Shown: one piece after another, positions 5,858 through 6,992 of the stretch
How the letters are laid out: every line of letters begins with the position of its first letter
Position numbering within the stretch: the stretch's first letter is position 1
DNA from: Solirubrobacterales bacterium
GTDB taxonomy: Bacteria; Actinomycetota; Thermoleophilia; Solirubrobacterales; Solirubrobacteraceae
NCBI GenBank assembly: GCA_013695395.1
Contig: JACDAP010000373.1
Span: 1 to 6,992 of the forward strand
DNA length: 6,992 nucleotides
Reading direction: 5' to 3'
Made by a program: the position numbers and the translations under genes
The notes under the pieces: generated by a model
Databases searched by the model: none
What the model saw: the letters and a program-made list of their open reading frames with translations, nothing else
Told to the model about the DNA's origin: nothing

Positions 5858-6992
5858 TCAGCCGCCGGCGAGCAGCGCGTCGACCGAGGCGCGCAGCGCG
5901 CCGGCCACGACCTCGAGCGATGGCTCGAGGTCCCGGTCGGCGAGCAGGCCGAAGTGCACCCCGCCGTCGTAGGAGAGCACGCCGACCGTGAGCCCTTGCG
6001 TGGAGGGGTTCAGCGGCACCGCCGGGTAGGCGCCGAGCAGCCGCGATCCCGCGATGTAGAAGGGCTGCTGCGGGCCGGGGACGTTCGAGACGACGACGTT
6101 GAACGCGCGCACGTTGCTCATCGCCCAGGCCAGGGAGGAGGAGATCAGCGGCGGCGCCCACCCGGAGGCGTTCACCAGGAGCGCGCCCGCGCGGACGGTG
6201 GCCGAGTCCTTGAGCTTCTGCGTGCTCGCGTGGATCTCGCGGATGCAGGCCGCCGGGTCGCCGGTCCCGATCGGCAGCTCCACGAGCACGGTCGAGATCC
6301 GGTTGCCGCCCTCCTCGCCCGGAGCCCGGACCGAGACGGGGACGAGCGCGACGGGACGCGGGGTGTTCGGCAGCTCCGGAAGCGCGCGCCGGAGCATCCC
6401 GGCGACGACGGCGAGGATCGCGTCGTTGACCGTCCCGCCCGCGGCCTTGCCCGCCGCCTTCAGCACGGCGAGCTCGACCCGGTGGAAGGCGTAGCGCCGA
6501 TTCGGTCCGATCGATCGGTTCAGCGTGGTCATCGGGGCGTTCGGCTTGGTGCGTGCGAGCTCGGTCAGCAGCTCCGTGGCGCCGAGCAGCTCCTTGGCGG
6601 CGCGCCGTGGATCGGGGGTGAGCGCGCGACGTCCCGACTCCCGGATCAGCTTCCGCGCGACGAACGCGGGTGTCATCCCGAGGCGGGTGAGGTGCCGGCT
6701 GCGGTCGTAGGGCTTCGGCTCCCACTCCACCTCGGGTGGCGGCAGCTCGAGCGGCTCAGGCCCCGGGTCGAGCAGGACGGTGCCGATGTCGACCGCCGCG
6801 ACCCCGTCGACCAGCGCGTGGTGCATCTTGGAGAGCACGGCGACCCGTCCGTCAACGAGTCCGTCGACGATCGTGAGCTCCCACAGCGGCCGCGACCGGT
6901 CGAGCCGCCGGCCCATCTCCCGGCCGACCAGGTCGGCCAGCTGCGCGTCGCTCGCTCCGGTCCCGAGGGAGGCCCGCCGGACGTGCCAGCCG
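5858..6992 (-). CDS. WS/DGAT-family O-acyltransferase (wax ester synthase / diacylglycerol acyltransferase), 5' truncated
   Basis: The frame is open from the right window edge to the stop complementary to 5858-5860, giving 377 visible residues; the family is about 450-480, so roughly 75-100 N-terminal residues lie outside. An ATG at 6914-6916 is internal, because the conserved sequence continues upstream of it (WHVRRASLG... then LADLVGRE). Family marks in order: PLDRSRPLWEL-like LDRSRPLWEL, the active-site HHALVDG (complement of 6803-6823; the second His is the catalytic base), GGTVNDAILA, the SNVPGPQQPFYIAGSRL block and GLTVGVLSYDGGVHFGLLAD near the C-terminus. The enzyme transfers an acyl group from acyl-CoA to diacylglycerol or a fatty alcohol, making storage lipid at the membrane/lipid-droplet surface. 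Actinobacteria often carry many paralogues of differing activity, so the acceptor is uncertain. It converges on the thiolase gene. Confidence 0.93.
   Translation of the reverse strand, partial: GWHVRRASLGTGASDAQLADLVGREMGRRLDRSRPLWELTIVDGLVDGRVAVLSKMHHALVDGVAAVDIGTVLLDPGPEPLELPPPEVEWEPKPYDRSRHLTRLGMTPAFVARKLIRESGRRALTPDPRRAAKELLGATELLTELARTKPNAPMTTLNRSIGPNRRYAFHRVELAVLKAAGKAAGGTVNDAILAVVAGMLRRALPELPNTPRPVALVPVSVRAPGEEGGNRISTVLVELPIGTGDPAACIREIHASTQKLKDSATVRAGALLVNASGWAPPLISSSLAWAMSNVRAFNVVVSNVPGPQQPFYIAGSRLLGAYPAVPLNPSTQGLTVGVLSYDGGVHFGLLADRDLEPSLEVVAGALRASVDALLAGG

Overview
The window is very GC-rich, densely coded, and has strongly G/C-biased third codon positions. Gene content (a DUF6458-type small membrane protein, a WS/DGAT wax ester/triacylglycerol synthase, a type I-beta DAHP synthase, a minimal zincin metallopeptidase and a VapBC-like toxin-antitoxin pair) points to a high-GC actinobacterium. 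Thermoleophilia/Solirubrobacterales would fit, but that placement is inference from family content only. No rRNA, tRNA, insertion sequence, integrase or CRISPR array is visible; this looks like ordinary chromosome with one small accessory insertion.

Layout. 1-454 (+): 3' end of a probable NTF2/SnoaL-like protein cut by the left edge. 455-676 (-): a 73-residue two-helix membrane protein (DUF6458 type) whose stop codon abuts the stop of the first gene with no base between. 677-735: a 59-bp divergent promoter region. 736-1890 (+): acyl-CoA dehydrogenase, followed 15 bp later by 1906-2544 (+), a membrane-anchored zincin metallopeptidase. 2545-2632: hairpin and promoter/operator-like sequence. 2633-2917 and 2910-3359 (+): overlapping antitoxin and PIN-domain toxin genes. 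3372-4391 (+): DAHP synthase, starting 12 bp after the toxin. 4392-4644: a 253-bp structured leader with two copies of an 18-nt repeat in hairpins. 4645-5796 (+): thiolase with a strong Shine-Dalgarno site. 5797-5857: bidirectional terminator hairpin. 5858-6992 (-): WS/DGAT acyltransferase, cut by the right edge.

Function. Three genes deal with acyl-CoA: the dehydrogenase (first oxidative step of beta-oxidation or branched-chain acyl-CoA breakdown), the thiolase (last, thiolytic step) and the WS/DGAT (storage of acyl groups as neutral lipid). They lie in separate transcription units here, so the link is one of theme rather than of a single operon. DAHP synthase is the entry step of aromatic amino acid synthesis and has no pathway partner in the window. 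The toxin-antitoxin pair sits between the peptidase and DAHP synthase genes and may supply transcription to the latter.

The most unusual non-coding signal is the leader of the thiolase gene: two hairpins with the same 14-nt loop on different but base-paired stems, then a possible long-range stem closing near the ribosome binding site. I could not match it to a riboswitch class I know.
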